Assembly (NCBI RefSeq): GCF_046630445.1
Contig: NC_092337.1
Coordinates: forward strand, 356,492,001-356,556,000
DNA length: 64,000 bases
Direction of reading: 5' to 3'
DNA from: Rutidosis leptorrhynchoides
Lineage: Eukaryota; Streptophyta; Magnoliopsida; Asterales; Asteraceae
Under the pieces are notes generated by a model that made no database searches, was not told the origin of the DNA, and saw only the letters and a program-made list of their open reading frames with translations. A program made the translations under genes and the position numbers. Of this stretch, positions 21,481-35,215 are shown in pieces. Numbering within the stretch: the first letter of the stretch is position 1; every line of letters starts with the position of its first letter.

Positions 21481-22795
21481 AAATCAATATACCAAACACA
21501 GACGTCAAAACCCTGTAAACGTTAATTTCTGAGAGTTTAGGTACCCAAAGTTTCTTGGGTCCTCTACGGTTAGTACCAACAATAAACTTTAGATCAACAA
21601 TGAGATAATCACGTACAGTATCATGCAATTTAGACAATAAAGCATCATTTAAAACCACATTACATGAAGCATCATACTCAATATCAAGTTTTACATCATT
21701 ATCAGAAGTCTTAACACACAACTTATTCCATGTAGATGTTTTATTCACAGAAGAAAATTGAAATACATGTGATGACTTCCTAGGGCGACTAGCAGATTTC
21801 TTTGGTTTGTTTGCTACTTTCTTAGTCGTTGACTTAGGAACCCATACAGACTTGTAAGTCAAGTTTTAATTATGACCTGTGACACGGAAAACACCTCTGT
21901 TAGTTAGACGTCCAAACTTTTCAGTTGACACATGAGATGATTGATTTTGCAAAATTTCTAATTTGATTTTACGTTCACTCAAATCATGTTTAGGACTTGT
22001 GTGTTGTGTAGACTTAACTGATCTTTTTAAAAGACTCTCTTTTGATTTATTTGACATTGGAATCATAGAAATCTTTTCAGTTGACACGGAACCATCTTGA
22101 GAATGAACCTTTTTGACAACAAACTGTGTTCAATGTGCAACTTTTGAAACACGTTTACCAAATTAAGAACGTAGAGGATTTTTAAGAATAGTAATGGGTT
22201 TTGCATCCTTAGATGTTGTTGTCCCCTTCCCCTTCTTAGTAATCCCACCAACACACATTGGTTTCAACAGAAGATGGTTGCTTAAGTGTGTTAGCCTGTT
22301 TCAGTTGAATTATCTTTTGTTTTAAGCTTTTAATCTCAAGACATAATTCCTTAGCAGAAACCATCACTTCACCTTCCTTAAAATCATAAGTACATTCTTT
22401 CTTAGGAAGTGGAGGCAATTTATCACACAAAGCAAGCATTTGTTCTAATGATTGACACTTAAGTTGCAATTCAACATTTTTCTTTTCCAGTATATCTACT
22501 TTACGACTCGAAATTCATACAGCAGGTATGCTTGCATAGAATTCATTCAAAGGATCAATTGTTGTGTTAAAGTCTATCAAGTTTTCAACAGGTGGTTCAT
22601 CTCGAGGTTCTATTTTTTCATCTAAAGAATTTTGACCTAGGGATTCTGTCTCAAAGAAGACAGTTAATTCATGTGCTAGGTCTTCAGAGAAAACATCATC
22701 AGAACATGCAGGTAAGGCCGGTAGAATTGGTTTCACATCAAAAGTTAGTTCATCAAACACCTCACCTTTGGTAATAATGCTAGAACTAGGTTTGT
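21481..22795 (-). pseudogene. Gag C-terminal region (Maximus/SIRE), left of the solo LTR
   Basis: Low-complexity, charged fragments in shifting frames: acidic FDELTFDVKPILPALPAC, a leucine/lysine coiled-coil stretch (LCLEIKSLKQKIIQLKQ), and a basic segment with KSVWVPKSTTKKVANKPKK. The last is the region that precedes the protease in SIRE-type elements. It continues the gag from the right side of the solo LTR, split at the TTTGT target site. Confidence 0.65.
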
Positions 22796-24131
22796 TGATG
22801 TTATGTGAGGTGTATATGAAATAGCTTTATTTTTACTAGGAAATACTATTAAATATGATACAATTTTACACAAGATATTTATTTATTTATAGAATGGATA
22901 TACCAAAACCTTGCTACAACACTTATAGGCAGTGTACCTAATCGTACAGTAGTGTAGTTTTTAGTAAGTCCGGTTCGTTCCACATGGAAAATCTTTTAAA
23001 CAAAGCTTAACGCTATATTAGTTTTAATTTATAAAAATACAAATATATATAAGTAATATTATTATTATAAAGGGGGGTTTTTACCGTTTAATGATCGGTT
23101 TGTCGATTTTTAAAACTTTAGTCGCAGTTAAAACCTAATGTAAAATATTAAATAAATAAAAGACTTAATTTAAAGCGTAAAGTAAATAACGATAATGAAA
23201 TTGCGATAAATAAAATTGCGATAAAATAAACTTGCGATAATTAAAGAGTACGAAAATTAAAAGTGCAATTAAATACAATGACAATAAATAAAAGTGTAAT
23301 AATTAGAAGTGCAATTAAATATGAAAATAAAGGAGTTATGCTTATTTAAACTTCCGTAATCATGATATTTGACGCGTTGATTTTAGTTTTATGCCCATGG
23401 GTTAATTGTTCTTTGTCCTGGATTATTTAATATGTCCATACGGATTTGTCCATAATAGTCCATCAGTCATAAATATAAAGAGCGAAAGCCTTCGTCAAAT
23501 TATTCTTAATCCTGAAGTCAAATATTCCAACTAATTGGGGATTCGAATTGTAACAAGGTTTTAATACTTTGTTTAATGAATACACCAGGTTATCGACTGC
23601 GTGTAAACTAAGGTTTTACTACTTTGTTAACAATTACACCAATTACCCTTGAATGTAATTTACCCCTGTTTCAACAAGTCTATTAACTATTAATCCAGTT
23701 CCGTGTCCGGTAAAATGAACAATTATTGGTATTTATAGATATCCCGCCCACCGTACCCAGTCAAGCGTATGTGGTTATATATAAATACGTCAAATTATAA
23801 GTTTATATATTAAATTAACAAGGTATTGTTTAGTTAATATAAAACCCATTAATAGCCCATAGTCTAATTTCCACAAGTGTCGTTCTTTTGTCCAAACCCC
23901 AATTATGGTACAAAGCCCAATTACCCAATTTTAATATTTTTAGCCCAACATCATGATTACTTCGGTATTAAATAAGCATAATAATAATTTAGCTACGAGA
24001 CATTAATGTAAAAAGGTTGAACATAACTTACAATGATTAAAAATAGCGTAGCGTTACACGGACAGAATTTCGACTTATACCTTTACAACATTCGCTAACA
24101 TACCCTTATTATTAGAATTAAAATTAAAATT

Positions 24132-24233
<102 letters not shown>

Positions 24234-24319
24234 TATGTGAGATAGAGAGATGGATTGATATATCTTTTTACACTGAACCAAACACGCGAATTTATAGGGT
24301 TGTGGCCAGATACTGTTGG

Positions 24320-24366
24320 CCATGCGATCGCATGGGAATTACTCTTCAAGGTCATGCGATCGCATG
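24320..24366. promoter_or_regulatory. Twin-dyad module in solo LTR, GCGATCGC type
   Basis: CCATGCGATCGCATGG (centre 24327.5) and CATGCGATCGCATG (centre 24359.5) are both perfect palindromes, 32 bp apart. The nearer one is about 31.5 bp from the minus-strand TATA box. Confidence 0.82.
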
Positions 24367-24839
24367 GCCTCTATTTCCAGCTCACATGAGCTTGTTTTCT
24401 TATGCCGACGGTTTTTAATTATAATATAATATATATATTAATTTTAAGAATTAATTATATATTATATTATATTCATGTGCATAGTTGACTTGTAATTTTT
24501 AGTCCGTTACGTCGAGCGTTGAGAGTTGACTCTGGTCCCGGTTTCGGATTTTCGAACGTCCTTGCGTATAATTTAATATCTTTTACTTTGCGTTTCGCGT
24601 CTTGTACTCTTGTAATTTTGAGACATTTCTCATCAATAATTGGAACCTCTTTGATTGTACTTTGTAATTTTGAGCTTTTTGGTCGTTTGCGTCTTCAATT
24701 CGTCGAATCTGTCTTTTGTCTTCACCTTTTAATATTTAAACGAATATTCCTTTTAAATAGGACAACTGCAACTAAAAGCTTGTCTTTCTTGAGGGATAAT
24801 GCTATGAAATATATGTTCGTTTTTAGCATTATCATTTGT

Positions 24840-27014
24840 TAAACACTTCATTCTCAAGCATTAAAATGTATTTCTCTAGAATGAGTGTAGGAATATAAAC
24901 CAGTCTATGCTTAGGCACATAATTTTCACGTTGCATATTCTTTTCAGTTTCAACAAGTTCCTTCAAAAAATCAAGATATGATTTACCTATTTTAGCATTG
25001 ATTTTCTCATACATTAAGCTAATTTGATGGTATTTTCTAGATTTGCGATTAACAATAATATCATCAAAATCAGCATCAGAAGCATGCACAAAATGAGATG
25101 GTAAACCAGTCTGAAAGTAATCAGAATGATATAATCCTGGAATCTTTTTGGAAGCATTATCTAAAATCTTAGGATCTTCATAACCCAACCCCCACTTTTC
25201 ACCATGAATCGTTTTTGGTCTATTCATGAAAATTGTTTGTTTTGAAAGTTCCATATCAATGATAGCTTTAGATTGCTCTGTACGGTAGAGTTTTTCCTCA
25301 TATCGAGCAAGTTGAGCTTTCATTTGAAGAGACTCTTTTGACAATGAAGAACTTTCAGTGTTCTTCTCAATTATGGTGTTTTCCAATTGAATAATTTTCT
25401 TGTTTATCTTTGAAAGTGTGGGTTCATGTTGAGTTTTCAAATCATAAAGATCTTTTTTCTAAAAATTGAACTTTTTCTGCAAGTCGTTCCGATTTTAGAC
25501 GATAATCAGTCCTTTCGACTTTAATCGGATGAATTGTCTTTTTGAGATCTTCCAACTCAGTTTCCGTAGAGATGAGTTGGACTTTCAATCTTTCCAACTC
25601 CGATTGTAATTTAGATGATGAAGTTTTTGTCTCATTTAGTTTGATTTTATCTTTCAAAACCTTGTTTTCAGATTTTAAACCTTTAACTTCTTTTGACATT
25701 GAGACCAAGTTCTTCATCAGGTCATTTTGCATTTTGATAAAATCATTTGAGATTTCATTTGATTGTACCTCATCATCATCAGATGTTGAGTCAGAATTCT
25801 TCATTGCTTCCTTTGCTTTGATGAGCTTGGTCACCTTGCAAACATTTGCATGTTCCACCTCTGAATCTGAATCATCAGTCCAGTTAAACAAAGTATCATC
25901 AATCGGTTTCAGCTCTCCTCCTGTTTCCACAATCTTTCCATTAATATTTTCTTCTTGTAGTAAGCTGCATCTTTTTTCTTTGGCATCTTGCACTCACGAG
26001 AGTAATGACCAGCTTTGCCACAACTGAAACAGATTGAATCATTCTTCTTGGAATCATCAGCACGTTGTTGTTTTGATTGATCAGGTTTCTTGTAGTAGGA
26101 GGATGAAGATGAGTTCTTACGTTGATTGCTTGATTTGCCTTTGAACTTGTGTTTGTTCAAGGCTTTGGTGAACATAGCTGCCATCTTGACTAATTCAAGG
26201 TGAGAATCATCAACATCAGAAAGATTCAACTCTTCAGAATCAGTTGATTCTTCAACAAGCACTTTCTTGGACAAGCTTTTGGAAGTTGTAAATAATTTAC
26301 TCTTGTTTTTGGCAATGAGAGCAAGAGGATCACTTGGAGACGACTCTTTCCTTCCCTCTTGAAGTTTAGACACCTCTGGTTGATAATGCATAAGAACTCC
26401 AACAAGCTCATGAATAGTTATCTTATCAATCTCTTTGGTAGATCGAACAATGGTTCCATAAGGAAGCCAATCATCATTGAGCTTTTTGAGGAACTTCATG
26501 TTGACTTCAGCATTCACTTTTATGATCTTGCACCTTTTCAACTCATTGAGAACACTATTGAAATGATGATAGGTATCCTTGAGTTGTTCTTTGGGTTCCT
26601 GCTTGAAATCTTCATAAAATCCCAGAGCCTTATTTAGTTTAGTAATATCTGACATGTCATAACCTTCTTGCTGTCGTTTGATCTCATCCCATATGTCTTT
26701 TGCTGTAGTGTTGCTATTAAAATTTTCAAATAACTCATACGGGATGGCTTGCATAATAATGTTCTTTGCCTCTATGTCACCCTGAGCTCTCTCACATCTA
26801 TCACCAGAAAGTTCATAGACTGGAATTGGCATACCAGTATCCGGATAATACTCTACAACTGGACCATCTCTCAGAGAAGCCCATATATACTTTGCTTTCT
26901 CACCCTTGTAGTATATTACTGAGTGATACGATGAAGCCACTGAGTGTACTTGCCATCAAACAACACTGGAGGTCGGGAATCTGATCCAATGATTAAAGTA
27001 TCTTGTGTAGACAT
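24840..27014 (-). pseudogene. Copia gag with CCHC knuckle and coiled coil (Maximus/SIRE)
   Basis: Capsid protein. The best start is the ATG at 27014 (MSTQDTLIIGSDSRPP), with a frame change near 26940. The UBN2-type gag follows: KYIWASLRDGP, then IWDEIKRQQEGYDMSDITKL and LNALNKHKFKGK further on. The CCHC knuckle CFSCGKAGHYSRECK lies at about 25990-26036. Another frame change near 25950 leads into a long charged coiled-coil segment (LKSENKVLKDKIKL, then LERLKVQLISTETELEDLKK). This segment is typical of SIRE gag. The gene runs into the solo LTR at 24834. Confidence 0.85.
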
Positions 27015-28047
27015 CTTGAAATTGAGGTAGATTTGGTAAAGATTCGGTATTACACAATTCTAGGATAAAGGTTCACAAAAATCTAACAAAATGTCAGATT
27101 CGGTATCTGGTTCGGTACTGTAGCAAACTCGGTAAGTGGTTCGGTACTATAGCAGATTCGGTAAAGATTCGGTAAACCAGATTCTGTATCAGAAACTGAT
27201 CAGTAGCACAAGTAACACACCCAGATTCGGTAAAGATTTAGTAACCACAAGATTTGAAACCTTAGAACACTTAAAACCAATGAATTAAGTGATACTAAGA
27301 CTCTGGTTCGGTATTTGACTCGGTAGTCAAATTCTGTAAACTTTTGAATGCAAACACAATCCAATTCCTTTGAATTAGATTCGGTAACCTTGTTGCAAAA
27401 GGAAACAAGTTAGTAACACACAGAATATCAAAGATACCGAATGTATAGGATACCGAGTGTCAACTGTAGCAGTTGACAACACTGAGTCTAAGTATAGAAT
27501 CTTAGAAAACAATCGAATCCTTTCTCAAATCACACCAATTAGCTGCGTATGATCAAACCGAATGTGATAGAATCACAAACACACCATAATCTACAACACT
27601 TAACACGAATTGTTAACTTTGAAGCAGACTCGGTATGGCAGTTAAGATACCGAGAGTTGATCGAATCTTCAAAACTTAAAGAATTGATGAAATTGGACCG
27701 TCAAAAACTTGATTAATCACCTCACGAACACAACTGAAACCTCAAATCTTTACTAAAATACATAATCAAGCTAGAATTGATCAATACCGAGAGTTTTAAC
27801 CACGAACTCTAAAAATTAACTTGATTCTTCATAATTGTTGTTCAAAAGCTGTAATGATGATCGAAACTCTTTCTAATCAACCTAATACACCTTCGCTGAA
27901 CTTATCACAAGAATCTGAACGTCAGATTATCAGATTTGAATATACCGAATCTGATTCAATATATCGAGAGTGTACAGATTCTGTAATCTTCAATCTCTAG
28001 ATCGATCTAGTGAGGTAATATCACTCTCTGGATGCTCTGATACCAAA
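27015..28047 (-). other. Leader of the Maximus/SIRE element, rich in GATTCGGTA motifs
   Basis: Untranslated region between primer site and gag. It holds more than 15 copies of GATTCGGTA, GACTCGGTA or GGTTCGGTA and several of the complement, at irregular spacing. The primer site TGGTATCAGAGC (minus strand, 28034-28045) ends it. Confidence 0.7.
28034..28045 (-). promoter_or_regulatory. Copia primer binding site (tRNA-iMet)
   Basis: The minus strand reads TGGTATCAGAGC, just inside the LTR end at 28048. Confidence 0.88.
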
Positions 28048-28272
28048 TGATAGGTCAGATCATGTTGAGATTGGAAGATGAGACAATTTAGAGTGAGATT
28101 CGGTAAGTAAGAAGGAGACTCGGTATGAGAGAGAATCGGTAAAATTTACATTCCACAGCTTCTAGAACTCATGTTCTAGTTACAATGCAATGGCTATCTA
28201 ATTAAGACTACATAGGTTCCTTATATAGCCCTCTTCTAAGGAACCTTCATCTAAGCATGTTTCACATTAACA
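28048..28272 (-). repeat. 5' LTR of the Maximus/SIRE element (right edge uncertain)
   Basis: The minus strand ends CTATCA next to the primer site, so the left edge is firm. The right edge is placed at TGTTAATGTG (28272), where Ale-type coding sequence stops matching; a TGAAGG at 28249 is the alternative. A minus-strand TATA box (CTATATAAGG) lies near 28219-28228. At about 225 bp it is short for this lineage, so it may be truncated. The 3' LTR is not in the window for comparison. Confidence 0.5.
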
Positions 28273-28671
28273 CTATACAACTTTGGGGTCCTAACATCTT
28301 TTGTAAAAGTGGAACGAGATGTAGTCCCGATGTGGGAAATGGGCCATCCCTTACCATCACCGATGAGTATCTCATATGTACCATTATAAGGTGATTGCAC
28401 CGATAAGTTAGCCATGTCTTTTATCACATGGTGTGAAGCACCTGAGTCCAAAAGCCACAGTTGAATAGAAGCCTGCGAATTGAGTGAAGTATCATGGACT
28501 TATGGGCTGGAATTGTGAAAGGTGGGAGGTGAAGGTGGATGTATTGCAGGATAAGCTTCAGCAAACACATGGCACTTCTGTAATGAATGTCCTTTCTCAT
28601 GACACAATAAACATTTACCCAAAAAATGTCCTAGACCTAGTGTAGTTGGTGGACTGCTTTGAACCTTGACC
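28273..28671 (-). pseudogene. Ale-type copia: gag zinc knuckle and protease start
   Basis: The minus strand codes KCLLCHEKGHSLQKCH, a CCHC knuckle (about 28590-28640). After a stop comes LWLLDSGASHHV with the protease DSG triad intact, then IGDGKGWPISHIGTTS. This is the order gag-protease of an Ale/Retrofit copia. It is the downstream half of the gag at 40117-40869, parted by the gypsy element at 28672. To the left it is cut by the Maximus LTR. Confidence 0.8.
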
Positions 28672-29855
28672 TGTAACAACCCGACTTTTTCCGTTAACTT
28701 TTCCGTTAAATACTTAGCTACCGTTAGTTAAATTCTATGAATTTATACGCAAGAAATTTTTTAAGAAAATACTATTTTTAATCTGTGCTACATATTACTT
28801 GATTTCATACTTTGGTTTAGAAGTATGCGAGAGACTTAGAAAACACAAGAAAAACGTACGGTTAGTGAAAACCGGAAAAACGTCTTTTAAGGCAACAAAA
28901 GGAAAGATAATTCACTTTTAATAATTATTTAAATAATTATGAAGTTTTAAACTACTTTTAATGTATTAGAAGTTTTATAAATTAAAAGCGCGAAGAATTC
29001 GCTAAAACGCTCGGTTAATGTTCCAGCTTTCTATTTTGGTTAACGACACTTTGCAACGGAATAAATAATTATTAAGTAAAATAATTATTCCATGTATTTT
29101 ATAAAATTAGAATTTTTTTTATAACTAATAGAATTTAATTTAATTCAAGAATCCGGAGGATTTCACGTTTAACGATTCGGTTCGCATTTTCGGTTAACGA
29201 TTTATGGGAACGAGCCTAGGAATTAAATTAGCTAGCCAAAAGAGCCCATGGACACCTCTTTTCAGCCCCATTCGGCCGACCACATGCCATTAGTCCATCC
29301 CTTATTTTTAATTGTGGCCTGGTTTGCTTAATTGGCCCAAACTACCACCCTTTAAGCCCTAATTCCTAAACCTAACTTAAACCCTCATTTAACAAAACAT
29401 TAAGGCAGGGATTCTTACTCCCTCCCAAATCACGACCTAATACAGCCCCGAAACCCTATCACCATGATTGACATCTTCATGGATCAAGATCACATCAATT
29501 TCTTGCTTGATTGCTAAATCGTTTACGTATTCGTGTTCCTCTCGTTCTCCTCTACGCATCTATATCAACAATTATATGATTGGGGTATGATCTAAAAACT
29601 CTATTTTTCTAGATTTAATTGTTATTATACATGTATAGGGTTGCTAGAATGTCTAGTACTCAAGTCTTGATTTGTGTTCGTGTTACTAGTCGTTATTTTG
29701 CTCGGATTGCATGCTAGGGTTTAAACATGAATTTGTTTGATATGCTACTGATATGATGAGTGTTTTTTCTGTATATATAAACTATTTAGATGGAAAGCCA
29801 TTGAAAAATTATAAAGTTTGCTCACAAGAATCGCGCGATTTCGTTATGTATAGCT

Positions 29856-30268
29856 AGTGTTGTAAATCTCCTTATTTCTCCCCGAGATCTCCCCGAGATC
29901 TCGTTTTTGAAAGATGGCCAAGACGAGATGTCCATCTCCCAAGATTTCTCGGTCAACGGGGTCAATCTTGGTTAAAGCCATGATTTCTCGAATTTTCTCG
30001 CTCATTTTTCTGATTTTCTCGCTCATTTCTCGGATTTTCTCGCAGAATCTAGTAATTTCTCCGATTTTCTCGAATTTTCTTGTAAAATCTCGTAAAAATG
30101 TATATATAAATATACATATATTTATCTATATATTTATATTTATATGAAAAAACTAAAAAGTCAACGTAAGTCAACGTCCGAGATCTCCCCGAGATTTTTT
30201 CGAGATGCCGAGATCTCCCAAAAAATGTCCAAACGAGATCTCCCCGAGACCCGAGCTCTCCAACCTTG
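29856..30268. mobile_element. 413-bp MITE with CGAGATCTC repeats and 9-bp target duplication
   Basis: It is absent from the same place in the sister LTR (38100). It is flanked by a perfect 9-bp duplication, TGTATAGCT (29847-29855 and 30269-30277), the size used by Mutator-like transposases. The ends are imperfect inverted repeats (AGTGTTGTAAATCTC against CAAGGTTGGAGAGCTC in reverse). The body is packed with CTCCCCGAGATCTC and related units on both arms, so it could fold extensively. No transposase is present. Confidence 0.78.
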
Positions 30269-31423
30269 TGTATAGCTATAATTATGCTTAATTGAAGTTT
30301 CGACGTGTAATTATGCTTTATTCTGAAAACTGTAATTTATGTGTTTGAAATTGATACATGAACTGATGTTTTTTGGATAGATAATTTAAAAACACACAAA
30401 ATGGACTAAGATATCATAGCTATTGGATGTGTGAAAGTCATTTTATGCTTATTTAATTGAACGTTTGTGGTAAAACTTGTTAAACAACGATTTTCTTTTG
30501 AGTCAAACGACTACTTAACATGATTTCTGGAAAATAAGCCTTTTTATTTTGAAAATTAAATTATTAGTACTTAATCTTTCATGTAGACCTCATGTGCTAA
30601 TTGTTACTATATGCTCGTATAATCGACCCTGAAAATGACTACCTGAATGGGATCGAATCTGTCCCATTTGTACATATAATGGTCTAGCATGAATCATAAA
30701 TTGTTTTGGAGCTTGAGCTTTTGATATGTTGTTGAATGTATGTTATGTAGCATATCTCATTTGTATGTATAACTCTGAAAACTCTAATTGCTATGTGTTA
30801 TATGCGTGTTGAAACCATAGGTCTAGATTATGTCTAAATCAGAATATCCGACTTGTTGGGAAAAACTGTACTAATTGGCTACATGGTTTTCTTAGATCTT
30901 TTGACCACTGATACTTTGAGGTGTTAGTTACCATCTCCAATTGGTCGTTCATGATTTACTATTTTCTAGATTAAATGAGAATTTTTATGAAACTAATGCG
31001 CAAATAAAAACTGAACTAGAAAGATTTGCATGCTATGTGAGTTCTAGGAATCGTATGATAATGTTCTTGGTCTTTTAAAAAGCTTATGACATGTAATTAT
31101 GATCTAGGGTTTATCATAATTTCTTGGTGTGTGATTTGTGAACAATGCTTGTCCGATTGCATGACCGTTGTGAACACGTAAGATAATTAAACTAGTAAAC
31201 GTTAATTTGCTAAACGAATGTGTGAAACTCATGAGTTGACCTTGGTTTGACTTTGTGAAATCATTGACATGACCTACTGATGTAGTTGACTTAGGTTGAC
31301 CAACTTGACCAAGTTTTACTTTTGTTTGACTTGCATGAACTAGTAGACTTTGTGTTGACTTTTACTATACAATCGCGTCGGACTTGAGCATTAGGACTAT
31401 GTACAACCTATGGACCGACCTAG

Positions 31424-34270
31424 TGTAATACCCCATCAGAATTGACTAACGGCGTATTAACTCTGGCCCCACAATTAACGGTCACACCCTCTATATAAGA
31501 CGTTTCCGAAAGCATTCGCATTACAATTTAGTAAACGTGGTCATTAAATAAAATATACTTCAAAAATGTTTAATAGAAATGACCAACGGTAAATAATTCC
31601 CAAACATTATTTAAACAAATGAAAAGACTTCATAATGCGAATGTATATTATTCATGAGACAAGTTGTAAACAATGCTGGACTTCACTCCAGTAATAGCAA
31701 TAAGCAATCATAAGAACCTCAGCTAGCGGAAGCAATACCTCTAAGGACCTGAGATAAAAACATGCGAAAAGTCAACAAAAATTATTGAGTGAATCTACAG
31801 GTTTAGAAAAACATTTATCGTAAGTTAGGCCACGAGATTTCTTTGAAAGCATCGTAAAAATTATACAATTATCATGAACACTTGATTATAAGACTTTAGC
31901 CTGCGGATAGCTCATTCGCTACACGTCTTCCATTTACCCTTTCTAAGCATACACTGATCAAGTATACAAGTTACAACAGAATAAGCACCCCCGTGTGCTG
32001 GGGCGAGGTTTGTCAAACCTAACGGTACCGTCCCTATAAGTCGAGCTTACGTAAAGTAATTAATATAATCAAGCTAACGGATTTTTGATCTGAACTCATA
32101 TGTATATCATTTAGTTACTCGTTCCTAATATGTAAAACATTTGAAATAGCATGTTATCTCATCCCATGTAAAAGTAGTAGGGACTGTAGACTCACCTTTG
32201 AAAATGCACAGTAAACTCTTAGTAAAATAGTACGGTAGCCGGACGATTACGACCGTAAAACGTAACCTAATTAAATAAGTTACCTTAAGTAAATACATAA
32301 GTCACACTAATACACTATGTCAACTCATAGTGTACGTGTTGTCCTAGTGCTCAGACTGACTCAATCATGTAAGCAAAAGTCAACTAGTCCAAGCAAGTCA
32401 ACAAAAGTCAACCAAAGTCAAACCAAAAGTTAAACTCGGTTAAAGTGGTCAACTAAAGTCAACCATATCAGTAGGTCATGCAATCTTAGTCAACATGTCA
32501 ATTCTAAGTCAACTAACATGTTTTAGCTCACAGTTTGTCAAGTACGTGTTCACAGTTTATCGTATAGCATAAAATTCATGCACAACTTGCAAACAACGAA
32601 CATAATTCATAGCACATAAGTCATGGTAATATGGCAAACTCCATATCATAACTAGACTCATAAACATTTCCAAAAAGCCTAGTCATGCCCTCATATGATG
32701 TCTACAAGTCGTGTTTCAGATAAGCTTTAGTTAAGGTTTACCAAATCAGTTTCAGCACGCGCAGCAGTTTTAGAAAAAATCTCCATTAAATTTAGACACT
32801 CCAAATTATCTGTGATAAAATAATCAAAGAAATTCATGTAGCCAATTTGTACAGTTTTTCATAACTCTACAGATCTTCTGTTTTTGGACAACAACTAGAC
32901 ATGTCATTTGGTGATGCATAATACACATAGCAAACAATATTTTCAAAAGCTATCATACAAATGAAATATGTTTATGAACATCTAAATGACAATATTACAG
33001 ATGATAAAAGTCTCAAACAATTTATAGTTCATGTGAGGTCATTTCGTGTGCATATGAAAACAGTTTTCGAGCAATACAAGACACCATTTTTCATTTAATC
33101 ATACTGAGAGCTATACATAGCCAATTAGCATGATTCTTAAGTCTAACTTGAGTGATTTTTAAAAAGGAATCCAGTGATTAGCATTTCAATGACTCATTCA
33201 TAAAGCATAAACACCAGAAAATTCATATTGCATGCAAAACCCTAGCAAAAACTTCAATTGATCATAACTACTGCATCCAGTAACGAAATCATGCAATTCC
33301 AAAGTCCAAATTTATTAATTTTTCGAGATCTATCCATCTAGATACATTATACAAACAGTAATTAAACTCATCTCATCAGACTCATAGCAAACCAATTCGT
33401 GATTCAAACCAAATACATCGATCGCGCAAAGTAATGACTAACAACGTATGCAATCACAACCAATTGAGCACTAGACTCTTGTACACTATGTAATTGAATA
33501 AAATCAGATTTAAAGAGATTAAGGTTAGTGATTATACCTCAAACGATCAATTAAACAACAATACTAGACGTAGAACGATGCGTAGAACAACGTTTATGCT
33601 CAAGACTTCTTCTAATTTTCAAGTTTTGATGGTGTATGATGGTGATGATGTTCGACGGCCAACAAGAGGGAGGAGGGAGCATGAAATGTCGACTAGGTTG
33701 AATGAATGAGGAGCCAGGGATGTTTATTTATTAATTAAATCAAGTTAGGCCCTGATCTAAAAGTCCACTAATGAATTAATAGCCCAAAAACAAGTCCATA
33801 AGGGGGTGATGGGGTGGGTTCGGCCGTGGGGCCCTATAGGGGGTTTCCAGGGCACATTTTGCTTATTACCTCGTATGCGCGTGGTCCGTTTCGAGTGCCG
33901 TTAACCGTACCGGGTCCCCGAAACGTTAACCGGTCATTGAAACGTAATCCATCAGGTTTAACTCATTAAATAAATGATAAAGTAAATAAGTTTTTCATAA
34001 AGCTAATAATTATTAAAAACAATTATTTTATTCAAATTTCTAAGTTAGGTAAACTGAAAGGCTTTAGATGCGATTAACGTAATCGTGTCGTTTTCTAAGT
34101 ATTTCGTTATCCGAAACAAGTTCATCAATTAATATAAACATATTAATTCAAGTAATCCACTAGGATCATGTATGCATTTAAATCAGTTAAACACATAAAG
34201 TTCTACGTAATCACCGTTAAATAATTAAGGGACAAGTAACGATAGTAATGGAAAAACTAGGGTTGTTACA
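31424..34270 (-). mobile_element. Inverted solo LTR nested in the left LTR, TSD CCTAG
   Basis: A 2,847-bp insertion absent from the sister LTR (junction at about 39170), with CCTAG on both sides (31419-31423 and 34271-34275). In reverse it starts TGTAACAACCCTAG and ends GGGGTATTACA, similar to the termini of the LTR it sits in. Several internal phrases also match in inverted order, so it is a diverged relative of the host LTR family. Confidence 0.85.
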
Positions 34271-35215
34271 CCTAGCTTATTAGACACATAATGACCAACT
34301 TATATTCTCTAGGTTGAGTCTACGGGTCAAGGACCTACATCTTGGTTATCTACTGTGGTATTTGTAGCTGCGCTAAAGGTGAGTTATAGCCCCTTTTTTC
34401 TACTTTTTTTGGGGTGAGAATACATGCTTACTAGTTTTCCAAAAAGTTTATTATACGAAGGTTCACAGTCCTACTTTCTTTTAATCTTTTACTGTTTATA
34501 CTTGGGATGTGGATATACGCTGTTAGAACAGATTTAAAACCATACATGATGATTTAAAAACAAACTTTGTATTGCATGAGTTACAGACCGAAAAGCCCTT
34601 AGCTCGAATATGTTAAATTACTTATGTAAGCGCGAATCATATAGACAGATCTGTTGGGGTTTGACAAACCTCATCCTACCTTAACTGAGGTGCATGTTAT
34701 TTCGTAAATCATACCTTGGTCGGTGTACACTATTATAGGGTACAAGGAAGACGTGTGGGATACCATGCGTTGTGTTAAGCTTCATAATTCGAGTGCTCAC
34801 GAGATGCATACACTTTAGAAACTTTTATTGCTAAATATCGTGGTTTACAAACTTAACACTAGACATTTTTGTTGTCTTACACATTTGAAATAGAATATGG
34901 TATTGTCAACAAACATTAGAAACAACACATTTTGTTGTATACAAAAGATTTAAACTAAGACACTTTGTTGTCTACAAAGATTTGAAAACATGAACTTACG
35001 TTGTGTACAAACTTTTGAACTACGAAAATTTTATGTTCTATCTTTATTAATGTTGTGATACTAAATAACTCACCAACTGTTGTGTTGACCTTTTAGCATG
35101 TCTATACTCAAGTACTTATTACTTCCGCTGTAAACTTTGCTATTTCATAGAAGTCAAGACAAGCACTGGAACCAGAGTTAACATCGTTGTTAATAGACTT
35201 TGATGGGGCATTAAA

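Larger units (their letters stand above)
28672..35215 (+). repeat. Left LTR of the LARD-like element, with nested insertions
   Basis: It aligns with 36939-40116 in three blocks: 28672-29855, 30278-31423 and 34276-35215. The gaps are the MITE (29856-30268) and the inverted solo LTR (31424-34270), each with a target duplication. It ends GGGGCATTAAA directly before the primer site. Confidence 0.85.
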
